Origin: Rutpela maculata
Taxonomy: Eukaryota; Arthropoda; Insecta; Coleoptera; Cerambycidae
Assembly (NCBI GenBank): GCA_936432065.2
Contig: OW386285.2
Coordinates: forward strand, 106,831,869 to 106,895,868
DNA: 64,000 bases
Reading direction: 5' to 3'
The position numbers and the translations under genes are program-made. Positions 12,438 to 22,815 of this stretch are shown one piece after another. The notes below the pieces were generated by a model. It was given only the letters and a program-made list of their open reading frames with translations. It ran no database searches and was not told the DNA's origin. Each line of letters starts with the position of its first letter. Within the stretch, counting starts at the first letter, position 1.

Positions 12438-13985
12438 AATAACACAGGCTGACAAAAAAGAAATTGTTGTTTTAGGGACGTGACCCTACCTATCTTTAGT
12501 AAAATTTTCCGCTGAATCCGAGAATGATAAAGGAAAACTTTCTGACGTATGGATTACCCCCCACACACCCTCAATTCCTCCAAAAAAAATCAAAAACCCA
12601 AACTGGCCATCCAACTCACCTATTTTTGGTAAAATTTCCCGCTGAAGCCGAAAATGATAAAAAAGAAAATTTTCTGACGTAGGGATTACCCCCATACACT
12701 CTCAATTCCCCTCAAAAATTCAAAAAACCCAAACTGGCCATCCAACCCAACTATTTTTAGTAAAATTCGCTGAATCCGAAAATGGCAAAAAAATTATTTG
12801 GACGTGAGGGATCCCCCCTACTCATTCGTATCTTTCACTTGCTTCTTTCAAAAATGAAGATAAATAAAAATCAGACGTGGCAACCGTTATAACTTTTATA
12901 AAATCTGTCGGTAAAACCGGAACTAAAAAATATTTTTGAACTATAAGTTCCCTTTGCTCGTACACTTAACCTCGCCCCCAGGATAGCATTTGCAAATTAC
13001 GGTTAGCATCCTACCATTGATGAAATTTTTCAGTGAAAGCTTATTGTTTTCCAAAATGTTTTAAGCTCTTAAGTAACTTTAAGCTAGGTAGCATACGGAA
13101 GGTATTCTCTAAATCCGGGTTATAACTTACCCTGGGTTGGTAGACGCCTTGACGTGCCCCCTTGAACTCGCAATTAAAATGCTAAAACATTTTAATTCCA
13201 TTAAAATGCTAAAACATTTAATTCCATTAAAATGCTAAAACATTTTATTTCCGCAATCAATCAAAATGCGAGTTCAAGCCCTGGGGCCACGTCAAGGCGT
13301 CTACCAACTCAGGGTAAGTTATAACCTGGATGTAGAAAATACCTTCCGTATGCTACCTAGCTTAAAGTTACTTAAGAGCTTAAAACATTTTGGAAAACAA
13401 TAAGCTTTCACTGAAAAATTTCATCAATGCTAGGATGCTAATCGTAATTTGCAAATGCTATCTGGAGGCAAGGTACACTTAGTACGAGCAAAGGGAACTT
13501 AGTTCAAAAATATTTTTTTAGTTTTGGTTTTACTGGCAGATTTTATAAAAGTTATAACGGTTGCCACGTCTGATTTGTTTTTATTTTTATTTTTGAAAGA
13601 AGAAGTGAGAGATACGGATGAGTAGGGGGGGGATCCCCCACGTCCAAACAATTTTTTTATATCATTTTCGGATTCAGCGGAAAATTTTACTAAAGATAGG
13701 TGGCGAGTTTGGATTTTTTGGGGGAATTGGGGTGTATGGGGAGTAATCCATACGTCAGAATTTTTTTTATCATTTTCGGATTCAGCGGAAAATTCTACCA
13801 AAGATAGGTGGGTTGGATGGCCAGTTAGGACTTTTTTAATTTTTTGGGGGAATTGAGGGTGTATGGGGGTAATCCATATGTCAGAATTTTTTTTTATCAT
13901 TTGCGGACTCAGCGGAAAATTTTACTAAAGATAGGTAGGGTCACGTCTCTAAAACAACAATTTTTTTTTGTCGGCCTGTGTATTA
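12438..13985. mobile_element. Fold-back element FB2 with internal tandem units
   Basis: Arms of about 750 bp (12438-13180 and 13255-13985) are inverted copies. The outer ends are aataacacaggc and its near complement. Each arm carries tandem subunits of about 130 bp marked by a 'agtaaaattttccgctgaat' landmark, seen at 12491, 12621 and 12752 on the left and mirrored on the right. The centre (13180-13255) is a short tandem of 'taaaatgctaaaacat'. ORFs across it (for example 13499-13900 minus) follow the subunits and are not genes. Confidence 0.85.
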
Positions 13986-13989
13986 TTCC

Positions 13990-14549
13990 CAGTCGGCAGT
14001 ACCCGATTGCTATTTCTATTAGTTATTATTCTTATATGTTACTAAATTGAGACGACTTTCGCAGTGGTGCAGCTAATAGCTATTTTATTTATTAAATTAA
14101 ATGAAATATTAAATAAATAAGTTTAACTAAACAATGTCAGCAAAGTTTACTTACTGCCACATGTTAAAATTACTTTAACGAAATGGATAAATAAAAAACA
14201 ATTCTAGTAATTCGATGCATCATCTCAAAGTTAGTTAACCAGAATAACACTTTTTCTTAAATGCACATTTAAAAGAAAACAAGCAAGCCTTTGAGACAAT
14301 ATTTATTTTAACGAAAAGGTTTTTAGTTTTATTTGTATATGCTCATGTTACTTTAGCTGGTTTTATTTGTTTAAAATTATTTTTTAATTATTTGCACGCG
14401 GTCCATTATGGCCTTTACTAATTTGATTTAATTTTAATCATTTGTTAAAATGACAATTTGTGATGGTATCTATAACAAAATTATCAAATAATGTTTTTAA
14501 ATGACGAGATAAGTGTAAACAGACTAATTATTATAATCTCACAAAGTAT
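13990..14549. other. Unassigned AT-rich sequence
   Basis: Very AT-rich, no ORF, no partner repeat recognised. Confidence 0.5.
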
Positions 14550-14715
14550 TTAAGAGGAGACAACACCAATCACAAAGTTCCATCGGTAAAGCTAAAGCTG
14601 AAGTGGGGCGAAGGGTAGGCAGTGTGGCTGTTATAGGACATCTGCACGTGACGTCACAACTAACCTCAAAAATATGTGTTTCTTAGGGTTTAAGAGTATT
14701 ACGCAGCTGTTATTA

Positions 14716-15090
14716 TACTCTTCGCAAATACGAAAACGAAGAGTATATGGCATTTGATCGGCACATTTCTAAAACCGGAAATATCGCTCGTAGGCAAAAA
14801 AATTTCATATCATTGTGTTAGTGAACGAATTCTAAACAACTTTCAAAATGTCCGTCCGTCCGTCCGTCCGTCCGTCCGTCCGTCCGTCACGTTTTTTCAC
14901 GTTTTTTGTAAGCACGATAACTCAAGATGTTTTTGTAATTGAAGAGAAATCTGGTGGAATGATATTTCATTTAAATATCTAAATGTTTATATATTTTACA
15001 AATATCCATTTCATAATGTAATATTCAACCGTGAAAATATAATTTTAGCTCATGTCTTATAATGTAAAAATTTACATTTTTTACGTGTAA
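14716..15090 (+). mobile_element. Helentron/DINE-like element R6 (putative)
   Basis: It opens with a hairpin (actcttcg, spacer, cgaagagt at about 14716-14746). A (TCCG)n microsatellite at 14851-14888 follows, then T-rich sequence containing 'gcacgataactcaa'. This layout (5' hairpin, central microsatellite, no ORF) parallels the R1 family in this window. A role as a Helentron-associated interspersed element is inferred from the layout only. Confidence 0.45.
14851..14888. repeat. (TCCG)n microsatellite
   Basis: About 9.5 units of a 4-bp repeat with no visible mismatch. Confidence 0.95.
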
Positions 15091-15240
15091 GGTAGTGGTG
15101 TAGTTCTTACGCTTTTTGGCTCCGGACTAGGATCCGGTGAAGCGCATAAATATATAAAAACTGTTAATAAATTGTTATTGATTGATTGATTGACTCGGAA
15201 TCCAAGGGTCCCAGGTTCGAAACTCAAATGGAGTTTGGTA
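15091..15240 (+). ncRNA. tRNA-like SINE fragment
   Basis: An A-box-like stretch (ggtagtggtgtagttc at 15091) and a B-box-like stretch (ggttcgaaactc at 15214) have the order of a pol III tRNA promoter. An AT-rich segment ending in (TTGA)n at about 15176-15193 separates them, so one SINE may have landed inside another. No cloverleaf can be drawn across the interrupted sequence, so it is not a tRNA gene. Confidence 0.35.
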
Positions 15241-15256
15241 CGTTTTTTTAAATTTT

Positions 15257-15750
15257 ACTTCCACATCCAGTGGAAGTATGGTAACGGCAAAAATTTTTTT
15301 AAAAATTTGTATTGTTCAAATAGGCTTCAAATGTCATGAAACGTCGAGATTTTAAGTTTGAGCGAAAAAAAAATTTCTGTCTGTCTGTCGGTCTGTCTGT
15401 AACTTTTTTTTGTGCGCACGTTTACTCTGGAACCGTTTAAGATATTGACTTGAAATTTGGTACACATATGTACTTTAACGAGATCTGGAACTAGATTATA
15501 TTTTCATGTTGTTCCGACGAAGGGGGTAAATTTGGGGTAAATGGGTAAATAAAGCAGCACTACCACCCCCCTGTCACCACCCACAACCGATGTGGGGTAT
15601 CGTTTTATGGATTTTTGGGGTAGAGGATTTCAAATATTATATTATTAAAGTTCCATAAACAATTATTTCCACATACAAAGTTTTTTCGTTGTGAGTGACT
15701 TAGACAGAGAATCTGGATGTAGAAGTAGTGATTCCTTTGGCAGCGGTTTT
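15257..15750 (+). mobile_element. R1 family, copy a (Helentron-like, internally deleted)
   Basis: It starts acttccacatccagtggaag (a perfect 5' hairpin), carries a (GTCTGTCT)n stretch near 15377, and ends gattcctttggcagcgg followed by a T-run. Compared with copy f it lacks about 230 bp in the C-rich middle. Confidence 0.8.
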
Positions 15751-15751
15751 T

Positions 15752-16435
15752 TTATTAATCAACAATATTGAAAAATTATTTACGTGAATTTTTAAATATT
15801 TGCTTGGAGCCAGTACGGCTGCAAGCTAAAAATGCGTGTACAAACATTAAAAATGAGAATAAACTTGAAAAACTTAAAATTTAAGGTTATGTTGTTTATA
15901 TGATGCAGATGCTGCTGTAGGTGGCACCATCTATTAAAAAGCATTGTACTAAAAGTCTTGACTGGAAAAAAGGAGTTTTTAGCCAAACGGCTGGCGTTAT
16001 TAAACTGAAGAAAATATAATCTTGTAAGTAAATGGATACTTCCATTGAAGAAAGTTTTTAGCTAAAATTTGTTTATTACGAAAATTTCTCTTCACACTTC
16101 GTAATAAACAAATTTTAGTTAAAAACTTTCTTCAATAGAAGTGTAATATTCATTTACTTACGAGAATATATTTTTTTCATTTTAATAACGCCAGCAGTTT
16201 GGCTAAAAACTGCTTTTTCCCAGTCAAGCCTTTTTGTACAGTGCGTTTTAATAGATGGTGCCACCTACAGCAGCATCTGCATCATGTAACCAACATAACC
16301 TTAAATTAAATTTTATGTTTTTCAAGTTTATTCTCATTTTTAATGTTTGTATACGCATTTTTAGCTTGGAGCCGTACTGACTCCAAGCAAATATTTAAAA
16401 ATTCACGTAAGTAATTTTTCAATATTGTTGATTAA
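15752..16435. mobile_element. Palindromic element FB3
   Basis: Arms of about 330 bp meet at a spacer of about 20 bases near 16080-16100. Outer ends are tattaatcaacaatattg and the complement. The outer right tip (taaaaa) is displaced to 21338 because a piggyBac-like MITE sits in the TTAA at 16432-16435. No ORF of note. Confidence 0.85.
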
Positions 16436-16522
16436 CCTTTTAACTGCTCTAAACGTATATATACGCAAATCAAGTAACTGCTCCAGACGTATATAAACGC
16501 GGTACATTTTAACTTGTTTAAA

Positions 16523-16526
16523 GTAA
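16523..16526. repeat. Gypsy 4-bp target duplication, left
   Basis: GTAA, matched by 20649-20652 directly after the other LTR. Confidence 0.8.
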
Positions 16527-16971
16527 TGTGACGCGTTTCCACCCTTAGGAAACTACCCCTTGCAAATTCCGTGGGTTCCAAAAATTATAACAAGAGATGT
16601 CCACTAACACACTTTATTAAATATTTACTGGATACTTCACAATACTATTATTAATTTAAATACACTTTACTGACTAAAATCACAATGTTTATCACTTGAA
16701 GTCTTAACCTCACTTTCTATACTTTTTGAACTTTCTGAACTACTCGCCGAGAATGCGGTTGGTCTTTTATACCTAAAAATGACAGATCTCGATTGTTCTG
16801 TGATGACGCCACCATTCTCTAGAGAATTCCAGATGTCACTTTGGAATCTTCTGGTAGGTTCTTTTTCGAGTAGGTGCAAATACACTACATTCATTCAGAC
16901 ATTCGATCTGTTGAAGTCTGCCTACTTTTTAGTAACATAACCTTAAATTTTAAGGGGTGCAACATATTACA
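16527..16971 (-). repeat. 3' LTR of the Gypsy element
   Basis: 445 bp, ends TGT/ACA on the element strand. Identical to 20204-20648 except one base. The minus strand has candidate TATA-like (ggtataaaag near 16770) and polyadenylation-type AT-rich words, but the transcript ends cannot be placed from sequence alone. Confidence 0.92.
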
Positions 16972-16982
16972 CTGCCCCCTCC
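16972..16982 (-). other. Polypurine tract
   Basis: Minus-strand GGAGGGGGCAG lies directly against the 3' LTR, the expected place for plus-strand primer formation. Confidence 0.85.
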
Positions 16983-19775
16983 TTAAGCCTGAACGTCCCG
17001 GTCAGGCAATTCAGCCTCTTTCACATACTTCGCCAGTCTATCCAAGTGTACGATCTTCATCTTGGACTTTTTGTTTCGTTGAATACGATAGACGACATCA
17101 TTAATTCGGGTAATAACAGTATACGGTCCATCCCAAGGAGGTTGAAATTTCGGGGATCTCCATTCCTTCCGCTGTGGGTTGTACAGCCAAACCAGATCCC
17201 CCACCTTGAATCCCCCTGTACTGGCATTCTGATCATAACGAGCCTTCAAGCGGTTACTAGTTCTGTTCATCTGCTCTCGATCATTCTTTGGCTGTTCTCG
17301 ACTTCCATTTCTGTAGTTGCTCATGGAAAATGGTTCCCCACGGGCAGCACAATTCTTACACTTGCGACACCAGGCCTCCACATCCTGGCGACTATTAACC
17401 CAATAGAATTGTTCCCGTGCTCTACTCAATGTCTTGTTTATGCCGAAGTGTCTGCTGGACGTTTTATTATGTGCTTCCTGAAGTACTTCTGGTACACGAC
17501 ACCTGGGAATCACTAGACGCATGGCAACCTGCTTCCCATCTGGGCTTTCCCATGCTCTCCTCAAAAGCCCATCTACGACCGTAAGTGAATCCCATTGTGA
17601 CCATAAAGCCTTCAGCCCCACTTCTTTGTTGGAAACATCCTTCCATGCTGGACGCGTTCCCTCTTCTTTTGCTCTCAGCATGGGTCCGATTTCTACATCG
17701 CGCAATTGCTCTTGCCTCAGAGTTTTCTTTGACCAACTCTCTGGAAGATCGACCTTGACAGTGTTGACTTCAACCATGTTCGACAATCTTTCCACCTGAG
17801 GGTAGCGCTTGCAATCTTCTTTATCTGGTTTTCTGGATAATGCAGGAGTCTTGACTGCCTGCGTTGTCAACAGCCTGGTTTTCTCGCATTGGTCGTTCAC
17901 TTTTGACAGAATAAATTGTTCGTTCCCAATCCTTAACATTCGCTTCCCTACGTCAACAATAAATCCATACTGTTCCATAATGTCCAGTCCCAAAATGAAG
18001 TCATCCGTAATGTCAGCCACGATGACCCTGTGGTCGAGCCTCAAATGCCCAATTTGCAAACCCAGGTCTACTTCTCCATGAACCGTAGCCCTGTCCCCCG
18101 TAGCTGTCCGGACGATCACTTCATTTTGCCTCTTGGTAATCTTTATGCCTGATATAAATCCTGGCCGTACTATTGATGACGTAGTACCTGTGTCGATGGT
18201 AAACAAACATTTCCTTCCATTCACGTGGCCTTGTAACAATAGACTATTCGAAATTCCTCGAAGCTGGGAAATCTTTATTTCTCTGGGGTCACTGCATTCT
18301 CTAGCCAGAACAACCCCATTGGTACTGCTTTCCTGCTTCTCTTCAAGATTCACAGCATTTTCTCGACTCTCCAAATTCTGCTGTCGACAGTCTCGCTTCA
18401 TGTGTCCTACCTTGCCGCAGTTGTAACATTTAATACCTCCACTCGGCTTTCCTTTATTTTGTTGTTTTCTCTGCTCCCTAAGATCATCCACTTTGTTCAA
18501 TAATTTGGTAAACATTTTCTGCATCTCAGTCAACATAGGGTTCTGATTCATTTCTGGTTGCGATTCTTCGAGAGTCACAGCTCGCACTCTCGACCTTGGA
18601 GTATCCCTATATGCGGCTTCTACTTCCAGTGCATGCACCAAAGCTTCGCTACTAGTTTGGTGTCTCGTCAGCCTCAGAACTCGCCTGACCTCTTCGTCCC
18701 TTATACCATCTAAAAAGGCCCCCACGGCTAATTGTTCCTGGAATTCTTTAGGTGCACTCGGATACGCCAGGTGTGCCAGTCTCTCTATCGCAGCTTCAAA
18801 TTCTTGTAAACTTTCCCCAGCTTTTTGCATCCGGGATTTCAGCTGAGTCTGGTATAATTGGGCAAGGTGTTGATCGCCATACCTCAAGTCTAATGCAGCT
18901 TCCAAGACTTTAAAGTCCCTTTGTTTCTCCACCGGGATAGTCTGAAGTAATTCTGAGGCCTGGCCCCTTAACGCCAGAACTAATGCCATGGCCTTTTCCT
19001 CGTTATCCCAGTTGTTCGCACATGCTACTGCCTCAAACTGCCTCTTGTACGTCGTCCAGGAACTTTGGCCGTCAAAAGAAGGAGGTTTTAGTCGCTGACC
19101 TGATGATACCACCTGCTGGCTTCCTCTATCTCTCAACAGTCGTTTAAGCCGGTCTATTTCTACTTCAAACTCAGTTACTTTTTCTTCTACCTTATCTACT
19201 TTTTCTTCGACCTTGTTTATCTCTTCTTTAACTTCTTCCTTGACAGAAATGATTGCGTCCTGTTGTATTTTTATTTGATCGCTCAGGATTTTCCTTAATT
19301 CCTCCTGGCGTCTTTCTTCCAAGTCTTCCATTATTTTCCTGAGTTCGTCTTTTTCCTCTTGACGTTGTCTTTCTTGTTCTTGACGTCTTCTTTCTTCATC
19401 CTCTTTTTCTTTCTGACGTCTTGTTTCTTCATCCTCTTTTTCTTTCCGACGTCTTGTTTCTTCATCCTCTTTTTCTTTCCGACGTCTTGTTTCTTCATCC
19501 TCTTTTTCTTTCTGACGTCTTATTTCTTGATCTTCCATAATTTTCTTTAATTCGTCCCTTTCTTCTTGACGTCTTCTTTCTTCATCCTCTTTTTCTTTCC
19601 GACGTCGCTTTTCTTGCTCTTCCTTTTCTTCTTGACGTTTTCTCTCCTGTTCTTCTTTGTCTTCTTGACGCCGTTTTTCCTCCTCCTGGCGCTGCTGTGC
19701 CATCATTTTTTGGAATTGTTCAAATAAGTCCTGTATTTGTTTATCGGATGCCATACTTCTTGTTGTTACGGGCAT
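16983..19775 (-). CDS. Gag-protease-(integrase fragment) fusion ORF of the Gypsy element
   Basis: 930 codons, ATG at 19775 (MPVTTRSMAS). Residues ~20-215 form a very charged E/K/R coiled coil that includes 11-residue tandem repeats. Residues ~228-395 are capsid-like. A zinc knuckle CX2CX4HX4C has C450, C453, H458 and C463. A retropepsin has DTG at 528-530 and ILGLD at ~594-598. After residue ~645 the frame jumps straight to 'LSRKPDKEDC', which resembles the tail after RNase H, so the whole RT/RNase H region is absent. An integrase zinc-binding HHCC region follows (H769, H776, C806, C809). At residue ~815 the frame jumps again, skipping the DDE core, to a C-terminal integrase region (FKVGDLVWLYNP, WDGPYTV). 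Full-length Gypsy polyproteins are usually much longer. Both deletions keep the frame, so a gag-like particle protein could still be made. Plus-strand ORFs across it are shadows. Confidence 0.9.
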   Translation of the reverse strand: MPVTTRSMASDKQIQDLFEQFQKMMAQQRQEEEKRRQEDKEEQERKRQEEKEEQEKRRRKEKEDEERRRQEERDELKKIMEDQEIRRQKEKEDEETRRRKEKEDEETRRRKEKEDEETRRQKEKEDEERRRQEQERQRQEEKDELRKIMEDLEERRQEELRKILSDQIKIQQDAIISVKEEVKEEINKVEEKVDKVEEKVTEFEVEIDRLKRLLRDRGSQQVVSSGQRLKPPSFDGQSSWTTYKRQFEAVACANNWDNEEKAMALVLALRGQASELLQTIPVEKQRDFKVLEAALDLRYGDQHLAQLYQTQLKSRMQKAGESLQEFEAAIERLAHLAYPSAPKEFQEQLAVGAFLDGIRDEEVRRVLRLTRHQTSSEALVHALEVEAAYRDTPRSRVRAVTLEESQPEMNQNPMLTEMQKMFTKLLNKVDDLREQRKQQNKGKPSGGIKCYNCGKVGHMKRDCRQQNLESRENAVNLEEKQESSTNGVVLARECSDPREIKISQLRGISNSLLLQGHVNGRKCLFTIDTGTTSSIVRPGFISGIKITKRQNEVIVRTATGDRATVHGEVDLGLQIGHLRLDHRVIVADITDDFILGLDIMEQYGFIVDVGKRMLRIGNEQFILSKVNDQCEKTRLLTTQAVKTPALSRKPDKEDCKRYPQVERLSNMVEVNTVKVDLPESWSKKTLRQEQLRDVEIGPMLRAKEEGTRPAWKDVSNKEVGLKALWSQWDSLTVVDGLLRRAWESPDGKQVAMRLVIPRCRVPEVLQEAHNKTSSRHFGINKTLSRAREQFYWVNSRQDVEAWCRKCKNCAARGEPFSMSNYRNGSREQPKNDREQMNRTSNRLKARYDQNASTGGFKVGDLVWLYNPQRKEWRSPKFQPPWDGPYTVITRINDVVYRIQRNKKSKMKIVHLDRLAKYVKEAELPDRDVQA
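19382..19513 (-). repeat. 33-bp tandem repeats in the gag coiled coil
   Basis: Four complete 33-bp units start at 19382, 19415, 19448 and 19481, with a partial fifth at 19514. They encode repeated KEKEDEE(T/R)RR(R/Q) blocks. The repeat is in frame, so copy number changes only lengthen or shorten the coiled coil. Confidence 0.9.
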
Positions 19776-20185
19776 ACGATGAAATTAAAATAAAATAAAT
19801 TTAACTGTCACGTCAATATCGGTAATGGAACTTTTCAGACAAATCTCGAAAAAGCACGAAAAAGTCTTATCCAGAGTCTTTTGTCACTATCCAGTTCAGA
19901 GAATTTAATAATCTCCACTAATGTTCAAATAGAAGTCCTAGTAATTTTTCACGCACTAAATAAGTCTTTTTCAGTGTCTCTATCACTTCTCAGTTCAAAG
20001 GATCACACTAATGTCCTAATAAAATGTTCTACAATGTCTCAAAAAATGCACTTAACACTATTTTCCTGTCCGAAAATAACCCTCGAACAATGTCCAGTAA
20101 ATTAGTCCACTGTGTTAGCACTAAACCTCGAGAATACTTCTCGAACACTCCAGCACAACTTCAGAGCTCCTCTTGTCATAAAATT

Positions 20186-20203
20186 CCGCTTTCTGACACC
20201 AAT
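20186..20203 (-). other. Primer-binding site
   Basis: Minus-strand TGGTGTCAGAAAGCGG begins two bases after the 5' LTR. TGG at the start pairs with the CCA end of a tRNA, and the stretch fits a tRNA 3' end reading ...TGACACCA. A leucine tRNA is plausible from similar insect elements, but this is from memory. Confidence 0.75.
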
Positions 20204-20648
20204 TGTGACGCGTTTCCACCCTTAGGAAACTACCCCTTGCAAATTCCGTGGGTTCCAAAAATTATAACAAGAGATGTCCACTAACACACTTTATTAAATA
20301 TTTACTGGATACTTCACAATACTATTATTAATTTAAATACACTTTACTGACTAAAATCACAATGTTTATCACTTGAAGTCTTAACCTCACTTTCTATACT
20401 TTTTGAACTTTCTGAACTACTCGCCGAGAATGCGGTTGGTCTTTTATACCTAAAAATGACAGATCTCGATTGTTCTGTGATGACGCCACCATTCTCTAGA
20501 GAATTCCAGATGTCACTTTGGAATCTTCTGGTAGGTTATTTTTCGAGTAGGTGCAAATACACTACATTCATTCAGACATTCGATCTGTTGAAGTCTGCCT
20601 ACTTTTTAGTAACATAACCTTAAATTTTAAGGGGTGCAACATATTACA
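20204..20648 (-). repeat. 5' LTR of the Gypsy element
   Basis: 445 bp, TGT/ACA ends, followed outside by the GTAA target duplication at 20649-20652. See the 3' LTR for the single difference. Confidence 0.92.
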
Positions 20649-21951
20649 GTAATATTAAGGTCTTGTATTTTGTCAATATTATATTTTTAGCATAAAATAT
20701 ATCGATTGCCAGCCGTATTTAATAAAAAAATATTTTTATTATATTTTATATGTTGACTGCTTCAGACGTATAAATACACCGAGAGTTCACCACCCGCGCA
20801 TCAGAACCGTATTTGCTAAAAGTGGACACAGGAAAGACACGCGTTACATGTGCAGCGAATGTACTGCGCCACTTTGTATAATTAATTGTTTTGAACGACA
20901 CCATAGGGTAAAAAACTACTAATATAGTTGTGTTTCGAAAGTTCCTTTTTTAGTTACCTACATTTATTGCAGTTTTTTTATTTAACTTGACATTCTTTTG
21001 CTTCTTTGTAGTTACTTTTATTTAGTTATAATTTATTTTGTTATTTTGTTTGTTTATTTTTTTTAAATTCTGTCAAATAAGAGTAATACTTTATTTTATT
21101 ATACTAAATATAATATGTAAACGAAAAACCACTGATTGTTTTATTCTACCTTTGCCAAAAGTAAACAAATCCGGTCCTGAACATATTCGGAAAATTGGCT
21201 TGTTTTACGGTTAATTGCTCCGGACGTATATATACACTATGGACCTACGCTGCTCCAGACGTATAAAAACGCAGCGCTTAAATTTTGCCGCACACGGGAG
21301 GTCCCGCACACCGAAGGCTTAGCAGTTAAAACGTTAATAAAAATAGACTACTAATTACAGGTTAGATTTCCAACCTACAAAAAGGGTCCTATTTTATTAG
21401 GACAAAGTATTTAGAACTTCAGAAGCATTACACTGAACTAGATTTTAGCTGAAAATACGGGAACCAGGCAGAAATTTTAATAACAGCTGCGTAATACTCT
21501 TAAACCTTAAGAAACATATTTTTGAGGTTAGCTGTGATGTCACGTGCAGATGCCCTATAACAGCCACACTGCCTATCCTTCGCCCCACTTCAGCTTTAGC
21601 TTTACTGATGAAACTTTGTGATTGGTGTTGTCTCCTCTTAACATGCGAAAAAAAATTATTTATAAATTCCTAAATAAAAAAAATATACTTAATAATAATA
21701 CGTATGTTATTGAAGAAGAAAGATATTCGATCCAATAATAAATTTTCAAAAACACAGGAGTACTATTAGTCGGATAAAACTGTGCTTTTTCAACGATTGT
21801 TGGGGGGGGCAATCTTTTCGGAAAATGGAATTTGCATGTTATCAGGAAGTTACAGTAAAACTTTTCCAATCTGGCATGTGAACGTTTCTTGGAAACTAAG
21901 TGTTATTATTGAAAAACGTGTTTTCGTGTTGATTTTTTTAACATCTCGGGT

Positions 21952-22815
21952 TTTCATCTGATTGACCCTCTCACTAAACTATTTAACGAGTGCATAAAGG
22001 AAGGTATTTTTCCCAGCTGCTTAAAAATTTCCAAAGTTGTCCCAATATTCAAGAAAGGTGAGTTAAATGATATGTCTAACTACCACCCCATATCAGTGAT
22101 ACCCATTCTTGGAAAGATATTTGAAAAATTGCAACACACAAAATTAATGTATTATTTTGAAACGATTGACTTCTTTTTCAGTGGGCAGTTTGGTTTCAGA
22201 CCAAAGAAATCAACGACAGATGCTATAAGTCTACTCTTGAACTACATCACGGATGCATATGAAAATAAAAAATACGCAGGCTGCACTTTTTGTGACTTTT
22301 CGGAGGCATTCGACTATATTATTAGGAAAATTGAACAAATATGGTGTAAAACCTCTTTCATTAAAACTACTTAAAAGTTATTTCGGGAATAGAAACCAAA
22401 TCACTGCTTATAACGGTATGACATCAACAATAGCGGGCATAGATCATGAAGTACATCGGGAATCCGTCCTTGATCTATGTCAATGACTTACCACAATATG
22501 TTTTAAATGCTAAATTTGTGTTGTATGCAGATGATGCTACTAAAGTAAATTGTAATGAGAACCAGATTGAGTTGGAAAATATTATGCTGCAAACACAGTC
22601 GACTACTTCCGAGTGGTTCCAAGCCAATGTCTTATGTTTAAATGATACAAAAACAGCAAATATGGTATTTTCTACTCGTTATATTGAAAAGTATGAAAAC
22701 CAAGATAATGTAAAATTTCTGGGAGCATTTCTTGATTCAAAACTGTGTTGAGACCAACATGTGGACTATGTTTCAAAGAAACTGGCAAAGTATGTTTATA
22801 TGATAAACAATCTCA
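21952..22815 (+). pseudogene. LINE A, reverse-transcriptase part 1
   Basis: A 5'-truncated non-LTR RT starts at DPLTKLFNECIKEGIFPS near 21960. It continues through SNYHPISVIPILGKIFEK, GQFGFRPKKSTTDA, FCDFSEAFDYI (motif A) and, in another frame, VLYADDATKVNC (motif C, near 22520). The motif B region is frame-shifted and altered. It runs on to VSKKLAKYVYMINNLI at about 22805, where a long-inverted-repeat element interrupts it. The sequence resumes at about 26238. CR1/Jockey-like clade by similarity to the ORF at 51.3-53.0 kb. Confidence 0.85.

Larger units (their letters stand above)
16527..20648 (-). mobile_element. Gypsy-type LTR retrotransposon, young internal-deletion derivative
   Basis: Two 445-bp LTRs (TGT...ACA) differ at one position that I can find (C at 16861, A at 20538), so the insertion is recent. 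A 4-bp GTAA duplication flanks it. On the minus strand the order is 5' LTR (20204-20648), primer-binding site, one 930-codon ORF, purine tract and 3' LTR (16527-16971). RT, RNase H and the integrase catalytic core are missing. The element therefore cannot copy itself unaided, although it retains all visible cis signals. Confidence 0.92.
16436..21333. mobile_element. piggyBac-like MITE, interrupted by a Gypsy element
   Basis: It is flanked by TTAA on both sides (16432-16435 and 21334-21337). Ends are CCTTTTAACTGCT and AGCAGTTAAAACG, imperfect inverted repeats with the 5' CC typical of piggyBac-type ends. Several 'gctccagacgtatata' words recur near both ends (16480, 20760, 21210, 21252). Without the 4.1 kb Gypsy insert it would be about 0.77 kb and has no transposase, so it would depend on a transposase made elsewhere. 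Confidence 0.8.
14550..21641. mobile_element. Inverted-repeat element T1, flanked by TTAA, holding nested insertions
   Basis: Terminal inverted repeats of about 165 bp (14550-14716 and 21478-21641) begin TTAAGAGGAGACAACACCAA and end with the complement. The outermost TTAA on both sides may be a piggyBac-type target duplication. The inside holds several later insertions: R6, a SINE-like piece, R1a, the FB3 palindrome, a piggyBac-like MITE and a Gypsy element. Little of T1's own interior is left, and no transposase is recognisable. Confidence 0.75.

Noticed and set aside
13499..13900. 133-codon ORF with repeating WITPIHPQFPQKI segments
   Set aside because: It follows the ~130-bp tandem units of fold-back FB2; there is no sign of selection on protein.
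15091..15240. tRNA gene
   Set aside because: A- and B-box-like words are present but the region between them is interrupted by AT-rich sequence and (TTGA)n; no cloverleaf can form.
16874..18426. Several plus-strand ORFs of 76-156 codons opposite the Gypsy gene
   Set aside because: They are antisense shadows of the 930-codon gag-protease frame; their composition mirrors the opposite strand and no motif is present.
19359..19550. Plus-strand ORF with repeated SCFFILFFFPT that looks like membrane segments
   Set aside because: It is the antisense of the 33-bp repeats encoding the charged gag coiled coil.
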